Shown: positions 27,512 to 37,335, numbered from the stretch's first letter. The stretch is DNA of 64,000 nucleotides from JBMORL01 sp049322335 (GCA_049322335.1 JBMORL010000037.1:78709-142708), one strand, 5' to 3'. Notes: a model not told the origin generated them from the letters alone. Numbers and translations: made by a program.

Positions 27512-27582
27512 GCCATGAGGCAAGAGGGAAATGATTTAACATTAATTCTTCCTTTCATGGCTCCTGCCTGATGCCTCATGGC
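27512..27582. repeat. Inverted repeat between cysH and the epimerase gene
   Basis: A perfect 11-bp inverted pair, GCCATGAGGCA (27512-27522) and TGCCTCATGGC (27572-27582), separated by 49 bases. Further partial copies are CAGGCAAAAGCC on the left and CATGGCTCCTGCCTG on the right. There is no T tract, so a terminator is uncertain; it resembles the degenerate inverted repeat after purS. Confidence 0.6.
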
Positions 27583-27604
27583 TATTGACTACAAATAAAA
27601 TAAA

Positions 27605-28531
27605 ATGAAAATATTAATAACTGGCGGAGCAGGATACATCGGAACAGAACTGGTGTATGAACTGATGAAACACGCGGAAAAAATTTCGGAAGTAATTGTT
27701 TACGACAATTTATCGAGAGGAAATTATAATCTCTTTATTGGCAAACAAAAGTTGCCCGCAGATAAGATCCGTTTTGTCCAGGGCGATCTGCTTGATACGC
27801 GGAAACTCAAAAAAACTTTACAGGGTGTTGACATTGTTTTTCATCTCGCGGCTAAAGTCAGTACACCGTTTGCCCACGAAAATCCGCACTTGTTTGAGCA
27901 AATCAATCACTGGGGTACGGCAGAACTGGTGTATGCACTCGAAGATCATCCGGTGAAAAAATTTATTTATGCCAGTTCGGTTTCGGTTTATGGTTCTTCT
28001 TCGCAGGAAGTGGATATCGACTCACCTATTCACCCCGACACATTTTACGGAATATCAAAAATGCGGGGAGAAGAACATGTACAGCGGATGTTTTCCAAAA
28101 TGCCTACTTATATTCTTCGTCTCGGAAATGTTTACGGTTACAGCAAAAGTATGCGTTTTGATGCCGTGATCAACCGCTTTATGTTTGATGCGCATTTTAA
28201 TAAACGAATTACTATTAACGGTGATGGAGAACAACACCGCGCTTTTATACACATTGACAAAACCGCCAACCTGTTAGGCCACCTGGCGCTGACAGAAAAA
28301 TTAAAACCCGGAAGATATGATGTGGTGGAAGATAATCTCAGCGTAAATTACATTGCCGAAAAACTCATGGAAATATATCCCGGACTGGAAATGATTTTTG
28401 TAAATCAAAATATGCAACTGCGCGACCTTCGTGTAAAACCCAACGCAGAAGTGAATAAAGCCATTGATATACCGGTACGCACGCTTGCAGAGGTGTTGAC
28501 GCAATTCAAACAGGAGTTTTCGGTGGTATAA
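27605..28531 (+). CDS. NAD-dependent epimerase/dehydratase (extended SDR)
   Basis: A 308-residue nucleotide-sugar-type short-chain dehydrogenase. MKILITGGAGYIGTEL is the NAD-binding TGxxGxxG. DNLSRGN binds the adenine ribose. VFHLAAKVS, ASSVSVYG and the catalytic YGISK (YxxxK) are all intact, and RLGNVYGYS follows. The substrate is probably a UDP- or CDP-sugar but cannot be specified. Monocistronic, followed by a long hairpin-rich gap. Confidence 0.88.
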   Translation: MKILITGGAGYIGTELVYELMKHAEKISEVIVYDNLSRGNYNLFIGKQKLPADKIRFVQGDLLDTRKLKKTLQGVDIVFHLAAKVSTPFAHENPHLFEQINHWGTAELVYALEDHPVKKFIYASSVSVYGSSSQEVDIDSPIHPDTFYGISKMRGEEHVQRMFSKMPTYILRLGNVYGYSKSMRFDAVINRFMFDAHFNKRITINGDGEQHRAFIHIDKTANLLGHLALTEKLKPGRYDVVEDNLSVNYIAEKLMEIYPGLEMIFVNQNMQLRDLRVKPNAEVNKAIDIPVRTLAEVLTQFKQEFSVV

Positions 28532-29160
28532 CCAAAATTTTTGATTAGTATACAGCTGCCATAATGTTTTGTCCCGCTGGGACAAATAATTACGGATGAT
28601 GATACTGTTAAAAATGTTTGGTGCCGCTGGCACCAGTTATAATTGTTTTCCGGATAAAATTTTTTGTTTTGCAATCTCTGACTAAGCTAATTGGCTGCTT
28701 TTTTTATACTGCTGGCACCAGGGGTGCCTGACATTTTTAACACACGAAGACACAGAAATATCGAACCAATTCCTTGAAGATTTGGAGCTAATAGACGAAC
28801 TCAGGCCATTTATCGAACCCAAAGATATGCCGGTTTGTCAGGACAAATGATCTTAAATCATCAATACAAAAATGATTTAACATGGTCGAATAATAATGGT
28901 TTACTAATATTTAAATCGGTTCAATGCAAACTGACCAATCAATCTGCAAGAAGAATCAAAATCCCTAACATTCTCAATTTTTTAATCAGCCGATTAGCCT
29001 ACGAAATTGTCAAATAGTACATCTTCATTTTACTATATCACAAAATCCTTTCACAATCCTACTTATTTAAACACTTAAATATCAATCACATAATTGAATT
29101 TTTCAAATAAAATATTTTTTCATAGGAAACTAATAAAATGATAAAAGTTTCCGTAGTTTT
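28532..29160. other. Gene-free gap at the start of the AT-rich block
   Basis: This 629-base gap holds three GC-rich hairpins (entry at 28568) and a possible gene remnant at 28755-28850. The remnant is a 31-codon open frame with no start codon, ending KDMPVCQDK, that resembles the tail of a protein but that I cannot identify. A 60-codon ORF at 28835 lacks a credible leader and looks like chance. The -7 box of the TetR gene closes the gap. Confidence 0.5.
28568..28728. repeat. Three related GC-rich hairpins
   Basis: TTTGTCCC-GCT-GGGACAAA (28568-28586) and TGGTGCC-GCT-GGCACCA (28619-28635) share the unusual GCT loop and CC/GG closing pairs. A third, GGCACC-AGG-GGTGCC (28714-28728), reuses the stem of the second. 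They resemble small dispersed palindromes (REP-like) rather than terminators, as they lack T tracts. Confidence 0.6.
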
Positions 29161-29161
29161 G
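29154..29161 (+). promoter_or_regulatory. -7 box of the efflux operon
   Basis: TAGTTTTG 17 bases before the first ATG of the TetR gene, followed by GTGACC as at pssA. It probably drives the whole TetR-to-DUF2490 run, since no other promoter is obvious between those genes. A TetR operator dyad was not identified. Confidence 0.5.
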
Positions 29162-29178
29162 TGACCAAAAATTACCTT

Positions 29179-29793
29179 ATGATGGATTATGGTGATCGAA
29201 TTTTAAATTCTGCCAGAGACCTGTTTTTTAAGTACGGTATTAAAAGTGTCACTATGGATGATCTTGCCCGCAAATTGGGGGTGTCCAAAAAAACACTTTA
29301 TAATACATACAAAAACAAAAAGGACATTGTTGAAACCATTACAGTGAAGTTTTTGAAAAATCACGAGGTAAATTATGAACTACTTGTTGAAGAAGCAACC
29401 GATGCGGTGGATGAATTGTTAAAGTTAATGGAAAATTTGAATAATATTTTTGAACGGCTTCATTCTCGGATGATCTTTGATATGCAACGATCTTTTCCTG
29501 AAGCATGGGAAATATTTACCGAACATAAAAAGACTTTTATGCTTAGTAAAATTATTTCCAATTTAAAAAGAGGCATAAATGAAGGCTTATTTCGAAGTGA
29601 TATAAACGTAGAAATTATTGCACGGATGCGCTTGGAGCAAATACAGATAGTGCTGGATCCCTTTATTTTTCCCTCTCATAATATTACCATAAAAGAAATT
29701 CATAGCCAATTGTTATTACAGTATTTATATGGAATAACAACTCTGAAAGGCCATAAATTAATTAATAAGTATCTGAAAATTAACCAAGATTAA
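29179..29793 (+). CDS. TetR/AcrR-family regulator
   Basis: DNA-binding regulator of 204 residues. The N-terminal helix-turn-helix is clear (ARDLFFKYGIKSVTMDDLAR, then KLGVSKKTLYNTYKNKKDI); the helical C-terminal half is the ligand-binding part. It is the first gene of a tandem run with an efflux pump, 1 base before the TolC gene, so it very likely represses its own operon until a pump substrate binds. The GTG at 29161 overlaps the -7 box and was rejected in favour of the ATG at 29179 (29182 is also possible). Confidence 0.88.
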   Translation: MMDYGDRILNSARDLFFKYGIKSVTMDDLARKLGVSKKTLYNTYKNKKDIVETITVKFLKNHEVNYELLVEEATDAVDELLKLMENLNNIFERLHSRMIFDMQRSFPEAWEIFTEHKKTFMLSKIISNLKRGINEGLFRSDINVEIIARMRLEQIQIVLDPFIFPSHNITIKEIHSQLLLQYLYGITTLKGHKLINKYLKINQD

Positions 29794-29794
29794 T

Positions 29795-31156
29795 ATGATA
29801 AAGAAGATGATAACCATCGCAATCCAGATGGTCTTTAGTTGTTGTTTTTTGATAGAGGCCAATGGGCAAAGCGACTATCAAAATCTTAACCTCCAAAAAC
29901 TCATTCAAATAGCGTTAGAAACAAATCATAGTGCTAAAAAAGCAGACTTAGATGTTGAGAATAGTAATTATAAAATAAAGGAAACCCGTTCAAATGCGCT
30001 TCCACAGGTAAGTGGAACGGCTATTATGAATTACAATCCGCTCTTACAGCAGAGTGCTTTACCAGGTGATTTTTTTGGTCAGCCTGGAACAACAATATTG
30101 GTAGCTTTAGGACAAAATTGGAACGCAAGTGTAGGTGTAAATTTTAATCAGATAATCTTCAATCAAACCGTTTTCATTGGTCTAAAAGCAGCCTCAACAA
30201 CACGCGAATTTTACAAGCTAAATTCTGATTTGACAGATGAAATCATTATCGAACAGGTAGCTTCTACCTATTATGGAGTAATGGTTCAACAGCAGCAATT
30301 AGTAGTTTTGGATACTACAATTAATAACACAGAAAATCTGCTTGTTATTCTGCAAAATCACTATAAAAATGGATTGGTCAAAAAAGTTGATGTGGATAGA
30401 ATTTCAGTTACATTGTCCAATATAAAAACTCGGAAGCAACAGGTAGTTAATTCAATTAGTTTATTGGAAAATCAACTTAAGTTTCTTGTCGGAATCCCAG
30501 TTGAACAATCTGTAACATTTGAAGAAATTGATATTTCAACAATAAATCCTCAACCTATTCAAGATTCAATTTCTAATTTTTCTAACCGTCTTGAAATAAA
30601 AATGCTGGAAACTCAGTCCATACTTTTGAATTACCAGTTAAAGTCCTTTAAAGCGGAATATTATCCATCTTTGTTCCTTTCTGGAAATTATAGTTATCAG
30701 GGATTAGGTAATGTATTTCCAATTGGAGCTGACGAAGGTGAAGCAAATTGGTTTAAAGTAGCCACAATTGGTTTAAGTTTAAGAGTTCCAATTTTTAATG
30801 GTTTTGCAACCGACTCACGAATTCAGCAATCAAAAATCGCCATTAAAAAACTGAATGAGGACATCTCCCTGACAAAGGAATCAATAAGTCTTGCCTATAA
30901 AAATGCCACAACACAATTAGCTAATAATTTGTTGAACTTAAATGCGCAAAAACAAAACATGCAATTAGCAGAGGAAGTATATGACAATACAGTACAAAAT
31001 TACAATACCGGATTAGCTTCGTTAACAGATTTTTTATCCGCTGAAAATTCGCTTACTGAAGCTCAAAATAATTACCTGACAGAATTACTTAGATATAAAC
31101 TTGCGGAACTCCAGGTTATGAAATCCAGAGGGGAGTTAACATCACTAATCAAATAA
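29795..31156 (+). CDS. TolC-family outer-membrane efflux protein
   Basis: Outer-membrane channel component of 453 residues for the RND pump downstream. The signal peptide (ending CFLIEANGQ) is followed by two repeated helical-barrel halves: LQKLIQIALETNHSAKKADL opens the first, and VRVPIFNGF-like LRVPIFNGFATDSRIQQSK plus YNTGLASLTDFLSAENSLTE mark the second. Length and repeats are normal for the family. It lies 1 base after the TetR gene and 18 bases before the adaptor gene. Confidence 0.92.
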   Translation: MIKKMITIAIQMVFSCCFLIEANGQSDYQNLNLQKLIQIALETNHSAKKADLDVENSNYKIKETRSNALPQVSGTAIMNYNPLLQQSALPGDFFGQPGTTILVALGQNWNASVGVNFNQIIFNQTVFIGLKAASTTREFYKLNSDLTDEIIIEQVASTYYGVMVQQQQLVVLDTTINNTENLLVILQNHYKNGLVKKVDVDRISVTLSNIKTRKQQVVNSISLLENQLKFLVGIPVEQSVTFEEIDISTINPQPIQDSISNFSNRLEIKMLETQSILLNYQLKSFKAEYYPSLFLSGNYSYQGLGNVFPIGADEGEANWFKVATIGLSLRVPIFNGFATDSRIQQSKIAIKKLNEDISLTKESISLAYKNATTQLANNLLNLNAQKQNMQLAEEVYDNTVQNYNTGLASLTDFLSAENSLTEAQNNYLTELLRYKLAELQVMKSRGELTSLIK

Positions 31157-31174
31157 TCATTAAACAATACACAA

Positions 31175-32251
31175 ATGGCAAAGAGAACAAAAAATATCAT
31201 ACTTTTTATTATCATCGGAGTAGGATCAATATCATTAATTGCTTTTATACTTATCAGGAATAAAGAGAAAAACCAAGAAAAAATGGCAGTTGTTACTGAT
31301 GTAAATTCAGAAATAATGGTCAGGGTTGATACAGTTCAAAAGAAACCTTTTGATCTGGCTTACGAGTCAAATGGAAAGTTTGCTGCAATTAATCAGGTTG
31401 ATTTTTCATCTGAAACTTCTGGGCGTGTTTTACAAATTTTGGTAAAAGAGGGCGACAATGTTCATTCAGGGCAAGAACTTGCCGTAATTAAGGCAGACGC
31501 TTTGGGTGTTGATTTGGAAAATGCACAAGCGGTCTATGAAAGTGCTTTAAAGGAAAAGGAACGATTTGAAAGCGCTTTTAAAAGTGGTGGAGTTACTCAG
31601 CAGCAGCTCGATCAGGTTAAACTGGCATTAAAAAATGCTGAAAGCAGGCTCAATCAGGTAAAATTAAGGTATAGTGATACCAGAGTAAAGTCAACAATTA
31701 ATGGATTTGTAAATAAACGATATGTTGAACAAGGGGCGTTCGTAGCACCAGGCAGCCCACTTTTTGAAATTGTAGATGTAACAAAGCTAAAATTGAAAAT
31801 TACTGTAAATGAAAGTCAAATTGCAAGAATACAGTTGGATGATAAAGTAACTGTAAGAGCCAGTGCTATTCCTGGTCAGGATTTTGAAGGCACTGTTAGA
31901 TTTATTGCCGCTAAGGCAGATAACTCTTTGAATTTTCCAGTAGAAATTGAGTTAAATAATGACTCTAAAAAAACCCTGAAGGCAGGTATGTTTGGAACAG
32001 CAATTTTTAAATCAGAGGACTCCCAACCTCAAATAATTGTTCCAAGAAGCGCCTTCGCAGGAAGTGTAAACTCGAAGGAGGTTTACGTTGTTAATAGCAA
32101 AGGAAAAGCGATTTTGAGAAAAGTTGTTCCAGGTAGGATTGTTGGAGATATGGTTGAAATTTTAGATGGTTTAGAAGAGGGGGAAATCGTTGTTACAAGT
32201 GGTCAAATTAATTTACAAGATGATGAGGTAAAAGTTTCCATTGTTCGATAA
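31175..32251 (+). CDS. RND efflux periplasmic adaptor (membrane fusion protein)
   Basis: A 358-residue periplasmic adaptor tethered by an N-terminal span (IILFIIIGVGSISLIAFILI), linking pump and TolC channel. The lipoyl half-motifs SSETSGRVLQILVKEGDNV and VKSTINGFVNKRYVEQGAFV flank a short helical hairpin. A beta-barrel domain (KVTVRASAIPGQDFEG) and membrane-proximal domain follow. There is no lipobox. Confidence 0.92.
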   Translation: MAKRTKNIILFIIIGVGSISLIAFILIRNKEKNQEKMAVVTDVNSEIMVRVDTVQKKPFDLAYESNGKFAAINQVDFSSETSGRVLQILVKEGDNVHSGQELAVIKADALGVDLENAQAVYESALKEKERFESAFKSGGVTQQQLDQVKLALKNAESRLNQVKLRYSDTRVKSTINGFVNKRYVEQGAFVAPGSPLFEIVDVTKLKLKITVNESQIARIQLDDKVTVRASAIPGQDFEGTVRFIAAKADNSLNFPVEIELNNDSKKTLKAGMFGTAIFKSEDSQPQIIVPRSAFAGSVNSKEVYVVNSKGKAILRKVVPGRIVGDMVEILDGLEEGEIVVTSGQINLQDDEVKVSIVR

Positions 32252-32282
32252 GTGTGGGTTGTAAATAAAAAATTAAGTAAAA

Positions 32283-35200
32283 ATGAAAATAACTGAAATA
32301 TCTATAAAAAGACCAACCATAGTAATGGTTCTTTATATAATTCTAACATTTGGAGGATTGTTAAGCTATACATTTTTGAATTATGAATTATTGCCAAGAT
32401 TCAGTCCACCTATACTATTGGTTACTACTGTTTACCCAGGTGCATCTCCTGGTGAAGTAGAAACCTCTGTAACCAAGGAGATAGAAACTGCCGTGGCCTC
32501 GCTTGAAAATGTCAAAAAGCTGGAGGCAAAGTCGTATGAAGGTGTTTCTATTGTTACAATTACATTCTATGATGATGCTGATATTGACTATGCACTTAAC
32601 GATGCACAAAGAAAAATAAATGCTAAGTTGAAAGATCTCCCAGACGAGGTTGATCCACCTTCTTTGGCAAAACTGTCTTTGGATGATTTACCAATTATGA
32701 CTTTGTCCGCTTCTTCCAAACTTAATGATCCTGAATTTTTCGATGTGGTAGAAAACCGTTTAGCCCCTGCTTTATCACGCATAGAAGGTGTTGCAAGGGT
32801 TGACATCATTGGAGGTCGTGAACGTGAAATCCAAGTTAATATTGACCCTCAAAAACTTGAAGGATACGGACTGTCTTTGATGCAGGTTCAAAATGCAATT
32901 CTAACTTCTAACCTTGATTTCCCTACCGGAAGCGTTAAAACCAATAAGCAAGATATTCTCATTCGCTTGTCAGGTAAATTAAAAAATTTGGAAGAGCTGC
33001 GCAATCTTGTTGTATTTGATGACCCAAAAAACTTTTTACAGATACGATTAAAAGATGTAGCTGATGTACAAGATGCAGAAAAAGATATTGAAAAAATTGC
33101 CAGGTTAGACCAAAAAAGTACATTGGCTTTGTCTATAATGAAGCAAACTGATGCTAATGCAGTAGATGTTAGCAAAAAGGTAAAATCTACTATTAAAACA
33201 ATGATGGACAATGAATATAAGAATATTGATCTTAATATTCAGGTGGTAAACGATAAATCAGACTATACTCTGGAGTCTGCTAATGCTGTAATTTTTGATT
33301 TGATTCTTGCCATAATTCTGGTTGCAGTAGTGATGATTTTTTTCCTGCATAGTATCAGAAATTCCCTTATTGTGATGATATCTATTCCAGCATCTTTAAT
33401 AGCCACATTTATCGGCATGTATTTAATGGGGTATTCATTAAACCTTATGTCGCTTCTTGGGCTTTCATTGGTTGTGGGTATTCTTGTTGACGATGCCATA
33501 GTTGTGCTGGAGAATATTTACCGACACATGGAAATGGGTAAAAACAGGGTTCGCGCAGCTTTTGATGGAACCAAGGAAATAGGTTTTACGGTTACGTCAA
33601 TTACGCTGGTTATTGTTGTAGTATTTGTACCTATTGCATTAAGTTCAGGTATTGCTGCCAGGATACTGAAAGAGTTTTGTGTAACGGTTTCTATGGCAAC
33701 ACTTCTTTCTTTGTTGGCTTCTTTTACCTTGGTTCCTTGGTTGTCTTCGCGGTTCGGAAAACTGGAGCGAGTAAGCACTTCAACCATCTTCGGAAGGTTT
33801 ATACATTCCTTTGAAAGAGGTTTAAATAATTTCACCGAGTGGATAAGTAACCTTTTAAGATGGTGTTTGTCTCATAAGAGAATAACGCTTTCCATTGTTA
33901 CCGTATTGTTCTTTAGTTCGTTCCTTTTAGTTGGTAAAGGGTTTATAGGAACTGAGTTTTTTGCTGCGGGCGACCGTGGCGAATTTATTGTACAAATTGA
34001 GCTTCCAAAAAACTTTTCCATTGAACAAACTAATCTTTATACACAAAAAGCGGAAGAATATCTTAGGAAAAAACCAGAAGTTACAAGAATAATTACAACG
34101 GTTGGGAAATCAAGTGAGGGTTTTTTTGGTTCACTTTCTCCGGCTTATGTTTCCGAGATAAATGTTCAGCTTATTCCGAAGGAAATGCGTGAAGAAGCCT
34201 CTATTTATGCCGTTAAGGTAAAGAAAGAGCTTTCTAATATCCTTGTTGGTGCAAAAGTCAAAACTACTCCAATAAGCATCATGGGAACCGCTGAGAGAGC
34301 CCCAATCGCATTGGTAGTATTCGGTTCCGATTTAGATAGTGTTATGAGCTATGCTAACACTGCAATGGACGAATTAAAAAAAATAAATGGTGCTACTGAA
34401 ATAAAACTTTCAGTTGAAGCAGGAAATCCTGAAGTAAAAGTGGAAATAGATCGAGATAAAATGTCAATCTTAGGATTGAACATGATAACGGTTGGTTCAA
34501 CCATGAGAACTGCATTTAGTGGGAATAATAGTGCCAAATTTAGAACAGGGGAATACGAATACGATATAAATATCCGATACGGTAGCTTTAACAGACAAAA
34601 TATTGAGGATGTTCAGAATCTCATGTTTACGAATAATCGCGGAGAAAAAATTCTCTTGAGCCAATTTGCAGAAGTTAAGGAGGGATCAGGGCCGAGTATG
34701 TTGGAAAGGAGAGATAAAAGTACCTCTGTAACAATTGAAGCGCAATCAGTTGGGCGACCAAGTGGTGATGTTGCTTCAGAGTGGGGGAATGTTATTAATG
34801 AGTTAAGGCGACCCGCTGGTGTAAATTTTCTATGGAGTGGAAATATTGAAATGCAGCAGGATGGCTTTGGAACACTCGGAATAGCGTTAATTGCAGCTAT
34901 TCTCTTAGTGTATTTAATTCTGGTAGCTCTTTATGATAGTTTCGTTTATCCATTAGTCGTACTTTTCTCCATACCTCTTGCCGTTATCGGAGCTTTACTT
35001 GCTTTGGCTCTTTCAAATAATACGCTTAATTTATTTACCATTTTAGGACTAATTATGTTAATTGGATTAGTTGCTAAGAATGCCATTATATTGGTTGACT
35101 TCACCAATCAAAGAAAGAAAGAGGGATCAAGCACTTTTCAGGCTCTATTGGACGCAAATAGGGCTCGTTTACGACCAATTTTAATGACGACCCTGGCGAT

Positions 35201-35450
35201 GGTATTTGGAATGTTACCTATTGCTATGGCAAGTGGTGCGGGTGCCGAATGGAAAAATGGATTGGCTTGGGTTATTATCGGTGGATTGGTTAGTTCCCTC
35301 TTTTTAACTCTAATTGTGGTTCCGGTTATGTACGATATTTTTGATAAAATCATCTTAAAATTTAATAGAGGTAAAGCAAAACCATCCATTGAAAAACTCA
35401 TGAAGGAACAAAGTGAGGTAAAACTCCCAACATTCGAAGAAATAGCGTAA
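32283..35450 (+). CDS. RND-family efflux transporter, inner-membrane pump
   Basis: Proton-driven pump of 1055 residues with the usual 12 spans and two large periplasmic loops. Start MKITEISIKRPTIVMVLYII; signature VVGILVDDAIVVLENIYRH near residue 400 holds the paired aspartates of the proton relay; VAKNAIILVDFTNQRKKEG is the matching second-half motif. AcrB/MexB-type (HAE1) organisation suggests export of hydrophobic compounds rather than metals, as the charged heavy-metal (HME) motif is missing. The specific substrate is unknown. Confidence 0.94.
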   Translation: MKITEISIKRPTIVMVLYIILTFGGLLSYTFLNYELLPRFSPPILLVTTVYPGASPGEVETSVTKEIETAVASLENVKKLEAKSYEGVSIVTITFYDDADIDYALNDAQRKINAKLKDLPDEVDPPSLAKLSLDDLPIMTLSASSKLNDPEFFDVVENRLAPALSRIEGVARVDIIGGREREIQVNIDPQKLEGYGLSLMQVQNAILTSNLDFPTGSVKTNKQDILIRLSGKLKNLEELRNLVVFDDPKNFLQIRLKDVADVQDAEKDIEKIARLDQKSTLALSIMKQTDANAVDVSKKVKSTIKTMMDNEYKNIDLNIQVVNDKSDYTLESANAVIFDLILAIILVAVVMIFFLHSIRNSLIVMISIPASLIATFIGMYLMGYSLNLMSLLGLSLVVGILVDDAIVVLENIYRHMEMGKNRVRAAFDGTKEIGFTVTSITLVIVVVFVPIALSSGIAARILKEFCVTVSMATLLSLLASFTLVPWLSSRFGKLERVSTSTIFGRFIHSFERGLNNFTEWISNLLRWCLSHKRITLSIVTVLFFSSFLLVGKGFIGTEFFAAGDRGEFIVQIELPKNFSIEQTNLYTQKAEEYLRKKPEVTRIITTVGKSSEGFFGSLSPAYVSEINVQLIPKEMREEASIYAVKVKKELSNILVGAKVKTTPISIMGTAERAPIALVVFGSDLDSVMSYANTAMDELKKINGATEIKLSVEAGNPEVKVEIDRDKMSILGLNMITVGSTMRTAFSGNNSAKFRTGEYEYDINIRYGSFNRQNIEDVQNLMFTNNRGEKILLSQFAEVKEGSGPSMLERRDKSTSVTIEAQSVGRPSGDVASEWGNVINELRRPAGVNFLWSGNIEMQQDGFGTLGIALIAAILLVYLILVALYDSFVYPLVVLFSIPLAVIGALLALALSNNTLNLFTILGLIMLIGLVAKNAIILVDFTNQRKKEGSSTFQALLDANRARLRPILMTTLAMVFGMLPIAMASGAGAEWKNGLAWVIIGGLVSSLFLTLIVVPVMYDIFDKIILKFNRGKAKPSIEKLMKEQSEVKLPTFEEIA

Positions 35451-35527
35451 ATGTAATTTCGAACTTGACCATTCTTGCTAATATACTTATTATCATTTCC
35501 CGGGCGAAATTTGCTTTTTCATGCGGG

Positions 35528-36127
35528 ATGCATCTACGTTCGATAATGGTATTTGTCGCTATTCTTTGCATCCCGCCAATGTTATTTGGTCAGAAGTATA
35601 AATCAGAACAAGATGATAAAAGAACAGGACTGGAAATTCACACGAGCTACCTAATGGGATTACCACAAAAAGAAATCGACCTGAATAATTCCACTTACCA
35701 CAATAATTTAGCTCACGGCCTAGAATCCAGAATTTGTTTCAATACATGGTTTATCAAATCAACTTATGTCATTTCTGGATCAATTGGTTACAAATACCTT
35801 GTCCAAACTGGAGAAGGAGTAAATATTAAATATTCAGCCAATTCAAATCGCCTAGTATTGGGTATTGCCGTTAGATACAGTATCAGGTCTTCAAGTTATT
35901 TGTCTCTTGGGGCAACCATTGAGAATAATATGGATTTTGAAGATTTCAGATCCCAAACAAATGATTTATTTCGATATACCATCGAAGGAAACTTTCAAGG
36001 AAAATTAACTGGTAAATTGTTTTACAAACTAGGCTACTCCGCTGCTATTTACCCTATCAATCAAGTGTATACAATTTTTAATCCGCAGCATCAATTGAAT
36101 ATGGGTCTAGCCTTCAAAATTTATTGA
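35528..36127 (+). CDS. Outer-membrane barrel-like protein linked to the pump operon
   Basis: A 199-residue exported protein. From the ATG at 35528 it has a signal peptide (VFVAILCIPPMLFGQ) and then alternating strands with aromatic girdles, ending QLNMGLAFKIY, like a small outer-membrane barrel. No family recognised. The frame stays open to 35465, only 14 bases after the RND stop, but the extra N-terminus would put a long stretch before the signal peptide. The stop is 1 base before the CotH gene. Confidence 0.65.
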   Translation: MHLRSIMVFVAILCIPPMLFGQKYKSEQDDKRTGLEIHTSYLMGLPQKEIDLNNSTYHNNLAHGLESRICFNTWFIKSTYVISGSIGYKYLVQTGEGVNIKYSANSNRLVLGIAVRYSIRSSSYLSLGATIENNMDFEDFRSQTNDLFRYTIEGNFQGKLTGKLFYKLGYSAAIYPINQVYTIFNPQHQLNMGLAFKIY

Positions 36128-36128
36128 A

Positions 36129-37334
36129 ATGTATAAGTTTTTTATCCCCCTTTTCATAGCCTTGATCTTTACACAGTGTACAAAAATTTATGTAGAAGAA
36201 AAGCTTCCGGAGTTACAATCAATTTCCCCAACCAATATGGCTACTAAATTAAAACGTGTAAATATTGTAGTGGATGCTTCTGACTGGGAATATCTTACAA
36301 CTAACTTCGATAATGATATTCAAATACAAGCATCGATATATTTATATCAATCGAACGGACAGTCTGTATTCGAGGATCAAAAAGCAGAAATAGAGATTAA
36401 AGGTATAGGCTCATCAAACAGTCCAATGAAGCCTCTAGGCATTCTTTTTAAAGAATTGCAAGATAATACTGAAGGAAGGATTATTGATGCTGACGCAAGT
36501 GGTACTTTAGACTACAGTAAAATAAAAAATCTCAGATTAAGGAATTCTGGAAGCGATTTCGGTAAAACACAACTGAAAGACTACGTCCTGTCCGAATATG
36601 CTGAATCTCAAAACCTCAGATTTGAAATTAAACATGGCGAACCTGTTCATGTTTTTGTTAATGGATCATATTACGGACTTTTTGATATGCGAACAGAAGC
36701 AGACCCACCCGCGTTATCTCAAATGTACAATGTTGCTGAATCGGATATCACATATATAAAAGTAGATCCTCAAAATGGAAATCTAGAACACAAAAATGGC
36801 GATGTTCAACTAGTAGAATATCTTAGAAATGCAATCAACAATTTTGACGCTGAAACGCTTAATTCTTTGATTGATGTAAACAGTTTTATAGATTACATTT
36901 TATACGAAGATTATGTAAGTAATGATGATTGGCCGCATAATAACGTTGCAGCCTATTGCCTTCCTGGTGGTAAATTTCGCTTTATTCTCTATGACTTGGA
37001 TCAAGCATTCTTTAGAACAAAAGACCCTGTTTTGCCTGAATTGGAATATTTGACTGCTGATCTGGCAAAAATTTATCAAAGCTTCATTACCCTGCCTTGG
37101 TTTGTAGAATTACTTAACCAAAGACAGAAGGAAATCTACGAAATATTTTCCCCTGAAAACTTCGAACAATTCCTTTCAATAAGAGCAAATTATATTCGTG
37201 ATGAAATTCCTTTTCAAATAGCGCGGTGGGGTGCTCCAAATAGCACGTTACAATGGAACCATGAGATCGAAATATTGAGGCGAGAACAGAAAAAAACGGA
37301 TCAAAACAACCGTAAACATTATAACCTCCATTAA
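36129..37334 (+). CDS. CotH-kinase-family lipoprotein
   Basis: A 401-residue lipoprotein: signal peptide with lipobox LIFTQC (Cys17), then a CotH domain. CotH is a secreted protein kinase-like fold. Typical segments are seen: LRLRNSGSDFGKTQLKDYV, FVNGSYYGLFDMRTEA, LYEDYVSNDDWPHNN and RFILYDLDQAFF with the metal-binding acidic pair. The N-terminal region (VNIVVDASDWEYL) matches the usual lead-in. It sits between two outer-membrane-type proteins with 1-base spacing on each side, so the three act as a unit downstream of an efflux pump. The phosphorylated target is unknown. Confidence 0.85.
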   Translation: MYKFFIPLFIALIFTQCTKIYVEEKLPELQSISPTNMATKLKRVNIVVDASDWEYLTTNFDNDIQIQASIYLYQSNGQSVFEDQKAEIEIKGIGSSNSPMKPLGILFKELQDNTEGRIIDADASGTLDYSKIKNLRLRNSGSDFGKTQLKDYVLSEYAESQNLRFEIKHGEPVHVFVNGSYYGLFDMRTEADPPALSQMYNVAESDITYIKVDPQNGNLEHKNGDVQLVEYLRNAINNFDAETLNSLIDVNSFIDYILYEDYVSNDDWPHNNVAAYCLPGGKFRFILYDLDQAFFRTKDPVLPELEYLTADLAKIYQSFITLPWFVELLNQRQKEIYEIFSPENFEQFLSIRANYIRDEIPFQIARWGAPNSTLQWNHEIEILRREQKKTDQNNRKHYNLH

Positions 37335-37335
37335 A

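Noticed and set aside
28835..29017. A 60-codon plus-strand ORF in the gap before TetR
   Set aside because: No promoter box or ribosome-binding site, composition like the surrounding non-coding DNA, and no recognisable protein pattern.
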